DNA of 64,000 bases from Chryseobacterium defluvii (GTDB lineage Bacteria; Bacteroidota; Bacteroidia; Flavobacteriales; Weeksellaceae), in NCBI RefSeq assembly GCF_003634775.1, contig NZ_RBXB01000002.1, positions 1-64,000 on the forward strand, in the 5' to 3' direction. This document shows, piece by piece, positions 33,661 to 44,865 of this stretch; position 1 is the stretch's first letter, and every line of letters begins with the position of its first letter. Position numbers and translations under genes: made by a program. The notes under the pieces were generated by a model that ran no database searches, was not told where the DNA came from, and was given only the letters and a program-made list of their open reading frames with translations.

Positions 33661-35089
33661 AAGTATTATCACAGCGATTGCCTTATCGCTTGTTTTGGCA
33701 AGTTGTAAAGCCCCGATGGCTACAGTTATAAAAGATGAAGTAAAAGAAAATCTGCCTCAAAATTTTAATGAGGAAGAACAGAGTGATGTCAACATCAACA
33801 GCGGAACAACTCCTTGGAAACAATTTTTCACAGATCCGAATCTGGTTGCCTTAATTGAAACTGCATTAAAAAACAACCAGGAATTAATGATCACGTTACA
33901 GGAGATTGAGATCGCCAAAAGTGGAGTCTTGGCTAAAAAAGGAAAATTAACTCCAACTGTTTCTGCAGGAATCGGTGCCGGAGTGAAAAAAGCAGGTCGT
34001 TACACGAGTGAAGGAGCAGGTGATGCCACTACGGAGATAGAACCCGGAAAAGAAATGCCGGATCCGCTTGGCAATTTTGAAGGGGGATTAATGGCCAACT
34101 GGGAAATTGATATCTGGAAAAAACTCAGAACAGAAAAAGAAGCTGCGGTTGCTCATTATCTTTCAACGATTGAAGGGAAAAATTTTGTACTGTCCAACTT
34201 AATTGAAGAGGTGGCCAACAATTATTATGAATTGCTGGCTTTGGACAATCAGTTGGATATTATTCAGCAATATGTCAAGCTTCAGCAAAAAGCATTGGAG
34301 ATCTCGAAAATTCAGAAAGAAGCTGCGGCTGCTACTGAATTGGCGGTGAAAAAGTTCGAAGCGGAACTAGCAAAGTCAAAAGCGACAGAATATACCATTC
34401 GTCAGGAAATCACGGAAAAAGAAAACGAGATTAATGCTCTTTGTGGACGTTTTCCACAACCAATTGTAAGAACTGAAGAAGATTTTATGTCAATGATTCC
34501 GCAAACGGTTTATATGGGAATTCCTTCACAACTATTAGCAAACCGTCCTGATATAAAACAAGCCGAATTAGAATTAAAAGCCGCAAAGCTTGATGTGGAA
34601 GCAGCCAGAAAAGAATTTTACCCGTCACTGGAAATTTCTGCAACATTGGGATTAGAGGCATTCAAACCTTCTTACCTGGTTAAATTACCGGAATCTATGG
34701 CAACAAGTTTAGCAGGAGAATTGGCTGGTCCGCTGATTAATAAAAGTGCCATTAAAGCCAATTTCCAAACAGCGGATGCAAGGCAGATCCAGGCTTTGTA
34801 TGAATATGACAAAACGATTCTGAAAGCTTATCTTGATGTAGCTAATCTGATGTCAAAGATCAAAAATATTGATCAGTATTATCAATTGAAATCTCAGGAA
34901 ACTCATGCATTGGAACAGTCTATTGATATTGCCAATCAATTATTTCGAAATTCCAGAGCAGATTATTTGGAAGTTTTATTGAATCAGAGGGATGCATTGG
35001 ATGCTAAAATGGAACTGATTGAAGCGAAAGAAAAACAACTGAGTACAGTTGTGGATATTTACAAAAGCTTAGGCGGAGGCTGGAAATAA
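33638..35089 (+). CDS. RND outer-membrane factor (TolC/NodT family lipoprotein)
   Basis: 483 residues; two adjacent ATGs (33638, 33641) lie inside the end of the pump gene. Lipobox L-A-S-C23. Two repeats of an outer-membrane efflux domain with long helices ('GNFEGGLMANWEIDIWKKLR', 'LLANRPDIKQAELELKAAK', 'NSRADYLEVLLNQRDALDA') form the trimeric alpha-barrel exit duct. Completes the efflux operon, closed by an 18-bp hairpin terminator. Confidence 0.94.
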   Translation: MMENLKTKSIITAIALSLVLASCKAPMATVIKDEVKENLPQNFNEEEQSDVNINSGTTPWKQFFTDPNLVALIETALKNNQELMITLQEIEIAKSGVLAKKGKLTPTVSAGIGAGVKKAGRYTSEGAGDATTEIEPGKEMPDPLGNFEGGLMANWEIDIWKKLRTEKEAAVAHYLSTIEGKNFVLSNLIEEVANNYYELLALDNQLDIIQQYVKLQQKALEISKIQKEAAAATELAVKKFEAELAKSKATEYTIRQEITEKENEINALCGRFPQPIVRTEEDFMSMIPQTVYMGIPSQLLANRPDIKQAELELKAAKLDVEAARKEFYPSLEISATLGLEAFKPSYLVKLPESMATSLAGELAGPLINKSAIKANFQTADARQIQALYEYDKTILKAYLDVANLMSKIKNIDQYYQLKSQETHALEQSIDIANQLFRNSRADYLEVLLNQRDALDAKMELIEAKEKQLSTVVDIYKSLGGGWK

Positions 35090-35109
35090 TTTCAAATATT
35101 TTTTTGCAA

Positions 35110-35149
35110 AAAGAAAGGGTTTAATTCTAATGAATTAAACCCTTTCTTT
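35110..35149 (+). terminator. Terminator of the RND operon
   Basis: Perfect 18-bp stem (35110-35127 with 35132-35149) with 4-nt loop and T-rich right side. Confidence 0.9.
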
Positions 35150-35237
35150 AATACGTCATGTTTTGACGTTATCCCATAATATTTTTGTGAAAATAATAAA
35201 TAATGTATGTAATGATATTAAATCTTTTTAATGTGAA

Positions 35238-35264
35238 TTGAATTGCTAAAATTTGTTAAATTTG
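35238..35264 (+). promoter_or_regulatory. Promoter of the Rhs toxin operon
   Basis: TTG (35238-35240), 16 nt, TAAATTTG (35257-35264) followed by CA; exact -7 consensus. The leader to ATG 35315 would be about 45 nt. Confidence 0.65.
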
Positions 35265-35314
35265 CAATATTTTAATAATAAACACTAGTATTAACTTTTA
35301 AATACACAAGATAG

Positions 35315-36895
35315 ATGAAAAAAATCTACATGAGTGCATTCTTCTTATGCACTACGGCTGTGCTGTATTCTCAAAACGTATTGTGGCAGAAAGACATCAA
35401 ATCCAATACCCAGGATTTCCTTTCACAAGTAACCACTACTATTGACGGACAGTATCTTATCACAGGAAGCTCCATTCAAAGCTCTAAGTCTCAGGCTTCA
35501 GGCAGTAAGCAAAATAACGGCTACGATTTCCATTTAGTCAAGCTCAACCAGCAAGGCGAAGAAGTCTGGGAAAAATACTTCTCAGGACAGAACCATGATT
35601 TCTTATCTTCTAGCATCGCTACCCAAGAGGGTGGATTTGTTTTAGCAGGTACCACTTTCTCCTTGAAGGGACAGGATAAAAAAGACGAGTCCAAAGGAGG
35701 CTCAGATTTGTGGCTTATTAAAATCAATGAATTCGGGGAAGAGCAGTGGCAGAAAACATTAGGGACTGCTTCCGATGAAGAAGCCAGAGCTGTGATTCAA
35801 ACCACAGATTTAGGATACTTTGTAGCAGGAAATGTTCAGAACTCAGCTAAAGGATATGGTTCTAAAGATATATGGATCATAAGACTCGATAAAACAGGAA
35901 AGCAAACTTCAGAACTGATCTTAGGAGGAAAAGGACTCGATGAAGTGGAGAAAATGATTCCGACCAAAGATGGAGGTGCATTATTAGGAATCTATTCCAG
36001 AAGCACTATCGGAGGATCCAAGAAAACAGAAAACTTCGGTGAAGGCGATTACTGGATCATCAAGCTTTCTAAAGACGGAAAAGTGGAATGGGAAAAGAAC
36101 TATGGTGGAAAGGCAGATGATCATCTGAGAACCCTTGCTTTAACTTCCACGGGATATTTGATTGGTGGAGAATCCAGATCAGAAAGATCAGGAAATAAAA
36201 CCTCTGGAATAGAAGAAGGAACAGATTTATGGTTGATTTCTTTGAATGAAAGAGGGGAAGAATTATGGCAAAAATCCTACAATTTTAAGAACAGGGATGT
36301 ACTTATGGGAATGAGTGTGATAAGCGGGAAGCAAGAAGCAGGAGGCGGGAAGCTTTCAACTGACAACTCTACCCTGTCAACTAAAGGCATTTTATTGGGA
36401 GGTTATACCCAGGCAGAAGGAAGAATAGAGAGTGATGATGAAACATTCTGGATGTTGTATCTGAATCAGGAAGGGAAAGAAGAGTGGAGAAAACATGTGA
36501 AGGGAGAATCCAGAAAGAAGGAAGAAAGATTATCGGATATCAAGCTTAACAGGGATGGTTCGATCATTTTAGCAGGAACTAGCGCAGAGGAATTAGGAAA
36601 GGAGAACTGGAAGATCGTGAAATTAGGAGACGGACAAATTGATCAGTTGATTGAAAAGCAGGACATCAAAGTCTATCCAAACCCTGTATCGGATTACACC
36701 TATGTAGAGATCGGGTATGAATTTAAGGAAGCGGATATTTTATTGTATGATATGAGTGGTAAGTTATTACAGCAAACCAAGACCAAGAATAAGGTAACGA
36801 AGATCAATACTCAGCCTCTGATCCAGGGAGCTTACCTGATCACGATAAAAACAGATACCAATCAAAACGCAAGTGCGAAAATCATTAAGAAATAA
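35315..36895 (+). CDS. T9SS-sorted propeller-like protein, first gene of Rhs operon
   Basis: 526 residues. Signal peptide 1-19 (ending LYSQ). Residues ~24-440 contain at least six imperfect blades with a recurring 'GG.D.WLIK.. GE..W.K..GG...D' pattern, that is, a beta-propeller-like repeat. The last ~75 residues are a T9SS type A sorting domain: 'DIKVYPNPVSDYTYVEI', 'LYDMSGKLL', 'QGAYLITIKT'. It is therefore exported across the outer membrane and probably anchored to A-LPS. It leads a tight operon (12 nt) with two very large YD/Rhs proteins, which suggests it displays or caps them at the surface; this link is inference. Confidence 0.85.
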   Translation: MKKIYMSAFFLCTTAVLYSQNVLWQKDIKSNTQDFLSQVTTTIDGQYLITGSSIQSSKSQASGSKQNNGYDFHLVKLNQQGEEVWEKYFSGQNHDFLSSSIATQEGGFVLAGTTFSLKGQDKKDESKGGSDLWLIKINEFGEEQWQKTLGTASDEEARAVIQTTDLGYFVAGNVQNSAKGYGSKDIWIIRLDKTGKQTSELILGGKGLDEVEKMIPTKDGGALLGIYSRSTIGGSKKTENFGEGDYWIIKLSKDGKVEWEKNYGGKADDHLRTLALTSTGYLIGGESRSERSGNKTSGIEEGTDLWLISLNERGEELWQKSYNFKNRDVLMGMSVISGKQEAGGGKLSTDNSTLSTKGILLGGYTQAEGRIESDDETFWMLYLNQEGKEEWRKHVKGESRKKEERLSDIKLNRDGSIILAGTSAEELGKENWKIVKLGDGQIDQLIEKQDIKVYPNPVSDYTYVEIGYEFKEADILLYDMSGKLLQQTKTKNKVTKINTQPLIQGAYLITIKTDTNQNASAKIIKK

Positions 36896-36907
36896 ACACA
36901 AATAGTA

Positions 36908-39900
36908 ATGAGAAAAATATATATGTGGAGCATTATTGCTCTGGGAGGAATTGGTATAATGAAAGGACAGAAATCTTCTGAACTGGATTTTAAAACACCT
37001 ATGCCGCCCGAATCCTTTCAATTCAAAAAAAGATTAGTAAACAATGTGTCACTATACACAGGTCAGCCAAGTATCTCAATTCCAATTTATACCATTGACT
37101 TAGATGGAATGGAGATTCCTATCTCTATTTCCTATAATTCAGGAGGAGTTAAAACAGATGAAGATGCCACATTTGTTGGATTGGGATGGTCACTAGATAT
37201 AGGTGGAGAAATCAATAGAACCAATCATGGAGCATTGGATGAAAATTATCTGATGGCAACATCATATGATGCTCCGGAACAGGGTATTGGTAATTTAAAA
37301 TCAGTAAACGTTAATTCGTCCGGGTTCCCCGGTTATAGTGAACAGTATTGTTCATCCAATTTAACTGCTCAGATACAAAATATTACCAATTTTTATCAAA
37401 GAGCTTATGATTCAAGTGACCCATTAGCACCCTATGAAAGTGTGGATGCAAGACCTGATGATTTCTTCTACAGTATACCCGGGCACTCCGGCAAAATTAT
37501 GTACAGTCAGAAGACTTCAAAATTTGTGATTATCCCATTTGATGATATCAAGACTGACTATAGCATATCGAATACATCCTATGGTTCTTATACAAAGAAG
37601 AATCTGGATTTTGTATTCATCTCCTCTGATGGATACAAATTTAATTTTGGAAGGGGCGGAATTAAATCTATGTATAAGTTGATGACGGGTGGACGTTTGT
37701 TCGACCAGACATGGCAGGTCGGGAGCATAACTTCCCCTGTAGGCAACACTGTAACTTATTCTTATTTACCTATAGAATACTCTCTGTGTACTAATTTTTT
37801 CCCAGTAAGTACATTGATAAAAAGTACAAACCAAATATCTACAGAGTATATGAAATGTAACGAAGTTTCAAATAAAGATAATTTACCATACACCATTCTT
37901 TTCCCTGAAGGTAAAATAGAATTTATGTATGATAACAGAATAGATTTGATGCCCAATTCAAAAAGGCTTACTAAAATCATCGTGACTGATCTTTCAGGAA
38001 AAGCTATTAAAACGATAGAGTTTAATCAAAGTTATTTTGATGCAAATGATGATCCTTATCCGTACAACCCCAATAGCCCGGATTATGCAAATATTGTCAA
38101 TAAGAGGTTAAAACTAAATTCAGTTAAAATTATTAATGGTAGCAATAATTCTCCGGGTTCTAATGAATCCTATGAATTTGATTATTATCTGTTTGATAAG
38201 ATCCCAGCTAAAACGACAGTAAAGAGGGACCATTGGGGATATTTCAACGGGGGTACTTATAGCACATCTACTTTCCCGAAAACAAAACAAATCAACAGTC
38301 AGTACTCCCAAACGTTTAGTTTAAAAAGTGTTAAATATCCTGAAGGCGGGACAAAAGAGTTTATTTATGAAAGCCATACGGCAATACCCCACTCAAGAAT
38401 AAGAAGATACTATGATGATATTACTGATGATGGCTTTACCATTAAAAATGAAAGTTTATATGTAAGTGGGTATAATCTTTTAAACTATTATCCTACTCCA
38501 TCAAACCTACAACTTAGTAATTATCCTCCCGGACATAAAGTAATCTTAGGAAATGAGTTTGAAATAAAAGCTCCTGATCAGTCCATGTCTCCTAATGAGG
38601 TGTCTTTAAACATTAATTCCAGTCTGCCTTTTCAGGTTCCAGACTATCAAAATATTAATAGCGAATATAATTATGTAGCATTTCAGATCCAAAAAAAATC
38701 AGGAAATGATTTTGAATTTTTCAGGGATTTGGGGAAAATTTCCAAATCAGAAAACATGAACGGAATAGAAGGGAAAATAGACATCAATACAGGTACATCA
38801 TCATCACTCAATACAGGTATATATAGAATCATAATGATCGTTTATCAACCTACTGTTAATGATTCCAATAATGTGAATGTTGGTCATAGTTCGTCGGTAA
38901 ACTTGAAATACAGACAAACAATATCTGATGAAGTCAAAATCGGGGGACTTAGAATAAAACAAATCAACACGTATACCAACGGAAATATTTCTTCTTCACC
39001 GAACTATGTAACCAAGTATTCTTATGTACAGGATGATAATACTACATCTTCTGGTAAAGCAATGAATGCTCCAAGCTATTATGAATTCTTTAAAATGAGA
39101 AGTCCATCTTCTGGAAACGGATTAGATTATATACCTGCTCAGTATACCTTGACAACCAGAATGTCTACTGAGCCAATGACTCCATTATATAAGACTTCCG
39201 GAGCTAATGTTGGCTATACGAAAGTAACAAAAACAGATGTCAACATATCAAATAATTCTGAAATTAAGGAATCCAACTACTTTAGTTTTCAGGATCCATA
39301 TTATAGTGAAATTTCTTCATACTCATTGTCAAGAGAGCAGGAACCTCAAAGCTGGCAGAGAGGAAAACTTTTAAGTACTCAGTATTTCAAGAATAATGAA
39401 GTAGTAAGAGAAATCAGCTTTGATTATAATGGAGAAGCAATAGAACATGAGCTGGATGAAGTAGATGAGATCACAACAGATCTTGTTGACTACACAGAAT
39501 TTTATTGTGGAACGGAATGGAAAACTTCCAAACATATAGACCTATCAAATACTTATGCTGCTGATTTTGTCCAAGACCCCAATCTTTTAATTCCATATAA
39601 TTTGTATAATCCGACAGGTCATCTTTCAAGCACCTACATTCCTTACCGCAAAATCTATTCAGGTTTTGATAAGATAAAATCAAAAACAATAAAGGATTTT
39701 GTTAATGGGGTTCCAACCCTGGTAACAAAAGAAAGCTTTTTTTACTACAATAATATATATAGGCAACTGGAAAAGCAAAATACCATTTATCCGGATAATA
39801 CAACTACAGAAAAATCTTTTAAATATGCTTATGAAAAAGGTAATCAATTGATGATTGAGAAAAATATGATTGGTATTCCATTGGAAACGGTTTCTACGCA

Positions 39901-40474
39901 AACTATTGGCAATATAACCAAAACATTATCGAGAACAGAAACGATATATCCAACTTCGGTCCCAACGGCTGAAACAGGAAGTTTAGTACTGCCAATCTCA
40001 GTGTTATCTTATGACCTTCAGAATCCCACGACAGTATCTACTGAGATAACATACAATAAATATGATACTCAAGGAAACCTATTGCAGTATACTCTTAAAT
40101 CAGGGATTCCTGTAGCTATTGTATGGGGATATAACCAGACACAACCAATTGCTAAAATAGAAGGAGCAACTTATGACCAATTGGTAAGTTCAGGACTTAT
40201 ATCTTCTATTGTTTCGGCATCTGATTCGGATGCCTCTAATCCGGCAAACGAGGGAGCTTTAATTGCAGCATTAGATAACTTCCGAAACAATACATCTTTA
40301 TCGGGGTATCAGATTACAACTTATACCTATGATCCTTTAATTGGAGTAACAAGCATTACTCCACCTTCAGGAATCAGGGAAGTATATGTCTATGATACTG
40401 CGAATCGATTGGAGAAGATCGTGGATGTCAACGGCAAGCTGCTGAAAGAATTCAAGTACAACTATAAAAACTAA
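36908..40474 (+). CDS. Large SpvB/YD-like shell protein of Rhs operon
   Basis: 1188 residues with an N-terminal signal peptide (about 1-20, '[18 protein letters not shown]'). The '[20 protein letters not shown]' and '[20 protein letters not shown]' followed by '[14 protein letters not shown]' blocks are the start of a family common in Bacteroidota next to Rhs genes; they recall the SpvB-like N-terminus of Tc toxin B components. The rest is beta-rich, with YD-like strands toward the end ('[18 protein letters not shown]', then '[10 protein letters not shown]'). No sorting domain and no toxin tip. It ends 8 nt before the Rhs toxin gene. Inference: it forms part of the hollow shell that houses the effector. 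Confidence 0.8.
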   Translation: MRKIYMWSIIALGGIGIMKGQKSSELDFKTPMPPESFQFKKRLVNNVSLYTGQPSISIPIYTIDLDGMEIPISISYNSGGVKTDEDATFVGLGWSLDIGGEINRTNHGALDENYLMATSYDAPEQGIGNLKSVNVNSSGFPGYSEQYCSSNLTAQIQNITNFYQRAYDSSDPLAPYESVDARPDDFFYSIPGHSGKIMYSQKTSKFVIIPFDDIKTDYSISNTSYGSYTKKNLDFVFISSDGYKFNFGRGGIKSMYKLMTGGRLFDQTWQVGSITSPVGNTVTYSYLPIEYSLCTNFFPVSTLIKSTNQISTEYMKCNEVSNKDNLPYTILFPEGKIEFMYDNRIDLMPNSKRLTKIIVTDLSGKAIKTIEFNQSYFDANDDPYPYNPNSPDYANIVNKRLKLNSVKIINGSNNSPGSNESYEFDYYLFDKIPAKTTVKRDHWGYFNGGTYSTSTFPKTKQINSQYSQTFSLKSVKYPEGGTKEFIYESHTAIPHSRIRRYYDDITDDGFTIKNESLYVSGYNLLNYYPTPSNLQLSNYPPGHKVILGNEFEIKAPDQSMSPNEVSLNINSSLPFQVPDYQNINSEYNYVAFQIQKKSGNDFEFFRDLGKISKSENMNGIEGKIDINTGTSSSLNTGIYRIIMIVYQPTVNDSNNVNVGHSSSVNLKYRQTISDEVKIGGLRIKQINTYTNGNISSSPNYVTKYSYVQDDNTTSSGKAMNAPSYYEFFKMRSPSSGNGLDYIPAQYTLTTRMSTEPMTPLYKTSGANVGYTKVTKTDVNISNNSEIKESNYFSFQDPYYSEISSYSLSREQEPQSWQRGKLLSTQYFKNNEVVREISFDYNGEAIEHELDEVDEITTDLVDYTEFYCGTEWKTSKHIDLSNTYAADFVQDPNLLIPYNLYNPTGHLSSTYIPYRKIYSGFDKIKSKTIKDFVNGVPTLVTKESFFYYNNIYRQLEKQNTIYPDNTTTEKSFKYAYEKGNQLMIEKNMIGIPLETVSTQTIGNITKTLSRTETIYPTSVPTAETGSLVLPISVLSYDLQNPTTVSTEITYNKYDTQGNLLQYTLKSGIPVAIVWGYNQTQPIAKIEGATYDQLVSSGLISSIVSASDSDASNPANEGALIAALDNFRNNTSLSGYQITTYTYDPLIGVTSITPPSGIREVYVYDTANRLEKIVDVNGKLLKEFKYNYKN

Positions 40475-40482
40475 ACACAGAT

Positions 40483-43400
40483 ATGAAAAAAATAATCATC
40501 CCGATAAGTGCTTTATTGGTAGCTGGCTTAGCTCATGCCCAGACCACTCCAAGCAGTACCGAAAACTATGTATATACGAAAACCTATTTATCAGATCCGA
40601 CAGCAGGAACTCCAAAAACCTCAGAAACCATCCAATATTTTGACGGATTGGGAAGAGCAAAACAGGCCGTGAATGTAAAAGCGTCCCCAACAGGAAAAGA
40701 TGTGGTTTCCCATATTGAATATGACGGATTCGGAAGACAGGTCAAAGATTATCTTCCTATTCCACAATCAGGGACCCAGAATGGAGCTATTTATACTTCA
40801 CCCCTGGGAAATGCTTCAACAATTTATGGAGCTGAAAAAATCTATGCTGAGAAAATATTGGAAAACTCACCATTAGACAGGATTCAGCAACAAATTCAGG
40901 TAGGAAACGATTGGAGTACCAAACCTGTGAAGTTTGATTATGATGCCTGTACGGTAGCTGATGGAGTACGGAAATTTACCACTTCCACGATTTGGGAAAA
41001 CGGAGCCACCAAAACAACATTAGGTGAGAACTGGCTGTATACTGACGGACAACTCTATAAAAATACCGTAACGGATGAAGATGGCAACAAAACCATAGAA
41101 TTCAAGAATGGAGAGGGTCAAGTGGTTATGGTGAGAAAGGTAGTAAGCTCCACAGAGAATGCTGATACCTATTATGTTTATAATGAGTACAACCAGCTGG
41201 TTTATGTTCTTCCTCCACTAGCGAGTATCAGAGGAGATATTGCAACCAATACTGTCAAGCATGATGAGCTGTGCTATCAATACCGTTATGACGGCAGAAG
41301 CAGGCTTGTAGAAAAAAAGCTTCCCGGAAAAGGTTGGGAATATATGGTGTATGATAAGCAAGACCGCCTGGTAGCTACTCAGGATGCCAAACTGAGAGAA
41401 AATGGACAATGGCTATATACCAAATATGATAAATTTGGAAGGGTTGCTATCACGGGTATTTCTACAGGTTCTATATCAAGAGCCTGGGAACAGAACGAAG
41501 TAGATGGATTGGGTTCTAATAATGTAAACAGGATCAATTATGTATTCTTCAACAGACAGGGCATGGATGTGTATTATGATAATCCCGACACTTCGTATCC
41601 TAATTCAACAAAATGGGTCACATTATTGTCTTTAAATTACTATGACTCTTATCCTTCATACAGCTTCAACCCAAGTTTCCCGGGAACCATTTACGGAAAA
41701 CAGACTTTAACGGATAACCCGGCAACCATAGGAAAAAGTACCAAAAGTCTTCCTGTGATGACTTTTGTAAAAAATATCGAAGATGATAACTGGACCAAAA
41801 ATTATAGTTATTATGATACCAAAGGAAGAACCATTGGAACACATTCCATTAACTATTTAGGAGGCTATACCAAAACGGAATCTGATCTGGATTTTGCAGG
41901 AGCAGTACAGCAAACCAAAACCTACCACAAAAGGTTAAGTTCCGATACAGAAAAAGTCATTACCGAAACATTTGAGTATGACAACCAAAACAGGCTTAAA
42001 AAACATTACCATCAGGTAGAGAGCCAACCACAGGAATTATTGGCAGATAATACATACAATGAATTGTCACAGCTAATCAATAAACAAGTAGGAAACAATC
42101 TTCAGAGCATAGATTATCAGTACAACATCAGAGGCTGGATGACCAGGATTAATGATCCTGAAAATTTGGATGAAAAACTCTTTGGATATGCAATTAAGTA
42201 TACCAATCCTGTGAATGCACCGGGAAGGTATAATGGAAACATTGGTGAAGTGGATTGGAAAAAAAGGGTAGAAATCGGGACTGAAAGTATGTTAAAAAGA
42301 TACAGCTATCATTATGACCCGCTTAATCGGTTAACAGAAGCCGCATTTTCAATACCTAATACAACCGTTCCTTTCAATGGGTATTATGATGAGGGAATAG
42401 AATATGATCTGAACGGGAATATCACTCATTTGTCAAGAAATGCACCTTCTTTTTATAGCAATAATTATGAAATTGTTGATGATTTGGCGTATGAATATGA
42501 TGGAAATAAACTTCACGTAGTGAATGATGCCAGCGGAAACCCTTCCGGCTACGAAGGTGGTGGGAATCCGATTGAGTATGATGCTAATGGCAATATGATC
42601 AATATGCTGGACAAGCAGATTAATCAGATCGGATATAATTTCCTTAATCTTCCGAATGCTTTTGGGATCAATAATAATACGAATAAGTTGCTCTACCTGT
42701 ACCGGGCGGATGGGACCAAGCTCAGAAAACTGACCCATATTACAAAACCAGACGGAGTGTTTGGTATCTTTACGGAATACCTGGATGGTTTTCATTATTT
42801 AACCACACAGGGATCGCCTGATAACCAGGATAATCCTATTGATTTTGCTTACGAACAGGAAGCCTTTATTGATAAAGTACTTCAGATAAAACCTGATCCC
42901 GAACTGCAATTTGTTCCAACAGCTGAAGGATTTTATGATTTCACAATTAATAAGTATATTTACCAGTATAAAGATCATTTAGGAAATGTAAGGGTAAGTT
43001 TCCAGAGAAAAGATAACGATGTTCAGGTTGTAGACAGTAATGATTATTATCCTTTTGGAATGAGCTTTATAAGAAATGCCGAAGAGGAGTCTTATTTTGG
43101 AGCAGGAAGTTATAAAAATTATAAGTACAATGGAAAGGAATTACAGGAGACAGGGATGTATGATTATGGAGCAAGATTCTATATGCCGGATATTGGTAGA
43201 TGGGGTGTAATGGATCCGTTGGCGGAAATGATGCGTCGCCATAGCCCTTACAATTATGTATTTAACAATCCTATTAATTTTGTCGACCCAGACGGTAGGG
43301 CTCCTGGAGGTCCAGGTGATCAGGGTGATGGAAAAACCATTGAGATAGAAGAAGTTGTAATTTATGCACAGAAAAAAACTCGAAGTTTTTGGAATTGGGT

Positions 43401-44043
43401 TAAAAGAACTTTTACAAATCAATATAGTGCTAAAACTAATGCTGATAAATATGGGGGATTAAATTCTTACCGTCAATGGCAAGGCAGTCCGTTTTATAAT
43501 GAAGGAGAGACTAAGATGGACAGGATATTCCGCTTGATAGGCAATAGCAAAAATGAAGAAATGTTGAATTTTGGAGGCGGAGCGTATAATATGTATGGAG
43601 GTTATGGAAGAGTTACAAATGTATCCAAAGCTGTAAAAGTAACTCCAGAAGTCAAATTTTCTAATACTCCCTCACCAATAACGTCTGCTTATGTTAATGG
43701 GAAGCAAGTTGGTGTTATAGATTATAGTGGCAGTGCTGTTAGAATGGAAATCAACCTATCAAAGGATATGCAAGGTATGGGAATAGGTTCTAAAATATTT
43801 AGCACTGCAGTTGAAGGAGAGACAGCATTTGAAGCCCAATGGGTACAAAGTACTAAATTATATGGCGAAACAGGGGCTTCAAAAAATTTAATTCAGTATA
43901 ATAACGCTATACAAAGTGGAGCAAGCCCAACCGAAGCAGCCTGGAGTACTTGGTCTGGAAGTCAGGCAAAAGCGAATGGGTTTAATAATGTTAGTGTACA
44001 ACCAATGCAAAATGGAATAAAGGCTACATTTACAAAAGAATAA
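40483..44043 (+). CDS. DUF6443 Rhs protein with variable C-terminal toxin-like domain
   Basis: 1186 residues. Signal peptide 1-19 (ending AHAQ). DUF6443-type N-terminus (residues ~25-110, '[20 protein letters not shown]'), many YD repeats, then the conserved Rhs-associated core '[20 protein letters not shown]' and '[16 protein letters not shown]' ending near residue 938. After this boundary sequence character changes. Residues ~939-1186 are the strain-variable tip, with '[13 protein letters not shown]' giving Q1097-x-x-G-x-G1102, the acetyl-CoA loop pattern of GNAT acetyltransferases, and a later '[11 protein letters not shown]' resembling the GNAT 'GF' segment. No canonical nuclease or deaminase motif seen. 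The likely immunity gene starts 9 nt downstream. Confidence 0.85.
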   Translation: MKKIIIPISALLVAGLAHAQTTPSSTENYVYTKTYLSDPTAGTPKTSETIQYFDGLGRAKQAVNVKASPTGKDVVSHIEYDGFGRQVKDYLPIPQSGTQNGAIYTSPLGNASTIYGAEKIYAEKILENSPLDRIQQQIQVGNDWSTKPVKFDYDACTVADGVRKFTTSTIWENGATKTTLGENWLYTDGQLYKNTVTDEDGNKTIEFKNGEGQVVMVRKVVSSTENADTYYVYNEYNQLVYVLPPLASIRGDIATNTVKHDELCYQYRYDGRSRLVEKKLPGKGWEYMVYDKQDRLVATQDAKLRENGQWLYTKYDKFGRVAITGISTGSISRAWEQNEVDGLGSNNVNRINYVFFNRQGMDVYYDNPDTSYPNSTKWVTLLSLNYYDSYPSYSFNPSFPGTIYGKQTLTDNPATIGKSTKSLPVMTFVKNIEDDNWTKNYSYYDTKGRTIGTHSINYLGGYTKTESDLDFAGAVQQTKTYHKRLSSDTEKVITETFEYDNQNRLKKHYHQVESQPQELLADNTYNELSQLINKQVGNNLQSIDYQYNIRGWMTRINDPENLDEKLFGYAIKYTNPVNAPGRYNGNIGEVDWKKRVEIGTESMLKRYSYHYDPLNRLTEAAFSIPNTTVPFNGYYDEGIEYDLNGNITHLSRNAPSFYSNNYEIVDDLAYEYDGNKLHVVNDASGNPSGYEGGGNPIEYDANGNMINMLDKQINQIGYNFLNLPNAFGINNNTNKLLYLYRADGTKLRKLTHITKPDGVFGIFTEYLDGFHYLTTQGSPDNQDNPIDFAYEQEAFIDKVLQIKPDPELQFVPTAEGFYDFTINKYIYQYKDHLGNVRVSFQRKDNDVQVVDSNDYYPFGMSFIRNAEEESYFGAGSYKNYKYNGKELQETGMYDYGARFYMPDIGRWGVMDPLAEMMRRHSPYNYVFNNPINFVDPDGRAPGGPGDQGDGKTIEIEEVVIYAQKKTRSFWNWVKRTFTNQYSAKTNADKYGGLNSYRQWQGSPFYNEGETKMDRIFRLIGNSKNEEMLNFGGGAYNMYGGYGRVTNVSKAVKVTPEVKFSNTPSPITSAYVNGKQVGVIDYSGSAVRMEINLSKDMQGMGIGSKIFSTAVEGETAFEAQWVQSTKLYGETGASKNLIQYNNAIQSGASPTEAAWSTWSGSQAKANGFNNVSVQPMQNGIKATFTKE

Positions 44044-44052
44044 TAAAAATTT

Positions 44053-44334
44053 ATGACTACAGTTTTAATTCAAAATATATTTAGAGATTTCCAAAATGAT
44101 GGCTACTTTTTGTCATGCAAACCAAACGGAGTTATAGATGTTGGGGATTATATTATATTTAATAAAAATACTAAGGCTGAGATTATTTCTATTGAAGAGG
44201 GATTATATGGTATTTTATCTCTTTCTATAAAAAAAGAATCTCTTTCAGACCCTGAAATTGATTATGCTTTTTTATGTAATCAAGAGTTTTTAATTGAAAA
44301 GGCTGATAAAAAACCCGCTACGCAAAGTTTGTAA
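44053..44334 (+). CDS. Probable immunity protein for the Rhs C-terminal domain
   Basis: 93 residues, AT-rich codons, no signal peptide, so cytoplasmic. Mostly predicted strands: 'GYFLSCKPNGVIDVGDYIIF', 'EAEIISIEEGLYGILSLSI'-like, ending in a charged tail. No family recognised. Position is the evidence: immediately after the variable tip of an Rhs protein, same strand, 9-nt gap, followed by a terminator-like hairpin. It would neutralise the adjacent toxin in the producing cell. If the tip is an acetyltransferase, it may block its active site or act on its target; unproven. Confidence 0.65.
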   Translation: MTTVLIQNIFRDFQNDGYFLSCKPNGVIDVGDYIIFNKNTKAEIISIEEGLYGILSLSIKKESLSDPEIDYAFLCNQEFLIEKADKKPATQSL

Positions 44335-44355
44335 CTTTAAGCGGATAAAAATAAC

Positions 44356-44385
44356 CCCACTGCAATAGCGGTGGGTTTTGTTTTG
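44356..44385 (+). terminator. Terminator of the Rhs operon
   Basis: 8-bp stem CCCACTGC/GCGGTGGG (one G-T pair), AATA loop, followed by TTTTGTTTTG. Confidence 0.8.
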
Positions 44386-44440
44386 TAAAATGGTTGTGTC
44401 TTCATGTGGAAAACGAAACATTATTTGTATAGAAATTTTA

Positions 44441-44471
44441 TTTATTACAGCCTTAAAAATCTCTATCTTTG
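44441..44471 (+). promoter_or_regulatory. Promoter of the broken HTH gene
   Basis: TTTA (44441-44444), 19 nt, TATCTTTG (44464-44471): strong match to the consensus, 25 nt before ATG 44497. The promoter is intact although the gene is not. Confidence 0.7.
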
Positions 44472-44496
44472 TATTAAGCACAAATAGTATTATTTT

Positions 44497-44687
44497 ATGG
44501 AAAAGCTAAAGAACTTAAGAAAGAAGCGGGGGTACACACAGTAATATATGTCAAAGATTATTTCTACGGAGTCTCTAACTACAGCCGTAAAGAAAATGGC
44601 GAGGTAAGAATCTTTGATGATGAATGGGAAAAACTCGCTAAAGCATTAGATGTTCTGGTGGAAGAGATCAAAGAAGAAGGCCCTTAA
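44497..44687 (+). pseudogene. Broken XRE-type HTH regulator
   Basis: ATG 44497 reads 'MEKLKNLRKKRGYTQ' then meets TAA in frame. Translation past that stop continues 'YMSKIISTE', then needs one extra base to enter the frame 'VSNYSRKENGEVRIFDDEWE' and onward 'KLAKALDVLVEEIKEEGP', ending TAA at 44685-44687. Joined, this is a ~63-residue Cro/C1-type helix-turn-helix. So there are two lesions: one nonsense change (probably CAA or GAA to TAA) and one single-base deletion near 44557. It is the remnant of a small repressor beside the Rhs toxin-immunity pair. No RNA evidence; sequencing error could mimic the deletion but not easily both. Confidence 0.75.
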
Positions 44688-44723
44688 GATCTTCAAATTA
44701 ACCATAAGTAACTATAAATTTAT

Positions 44724-44770
44724 AAGATAACAACAAACCCTTGCAACTTGCAAGGGTTTGTTGTTATCTT
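44724..44770. terminator. Long hairpin terminator after HTH pseudogene
   Basis: Perfect 23-bp inverted repeat: 44724-44746 with 44748-44770, single central base. It is far longer than other terminators in the window. The remaining intergenic DNA to 44866 carries the next promoter. Confidence 0.75.
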
Positions 44771-44832
44771 GAGGCAAATAAATTTTATTTACAAGATTTT
44801 ATAGAAAACACATTTTACATTGGTCATATTTC

Positions 44833-44840
44833 TATATTTG
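44833..44840 (+). promoter_or_regulatory. -7 promoter box of M20 peptidase gene
   Basis: TATATTTG, exact TAnnTTTG, 25 nt before ATG 44866; a TTTA at 44814 is a possible upstream element. Confidence 0.55.
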
Positions 44841-44865
44841 TACATCATCACCACAAAACCCTCTC

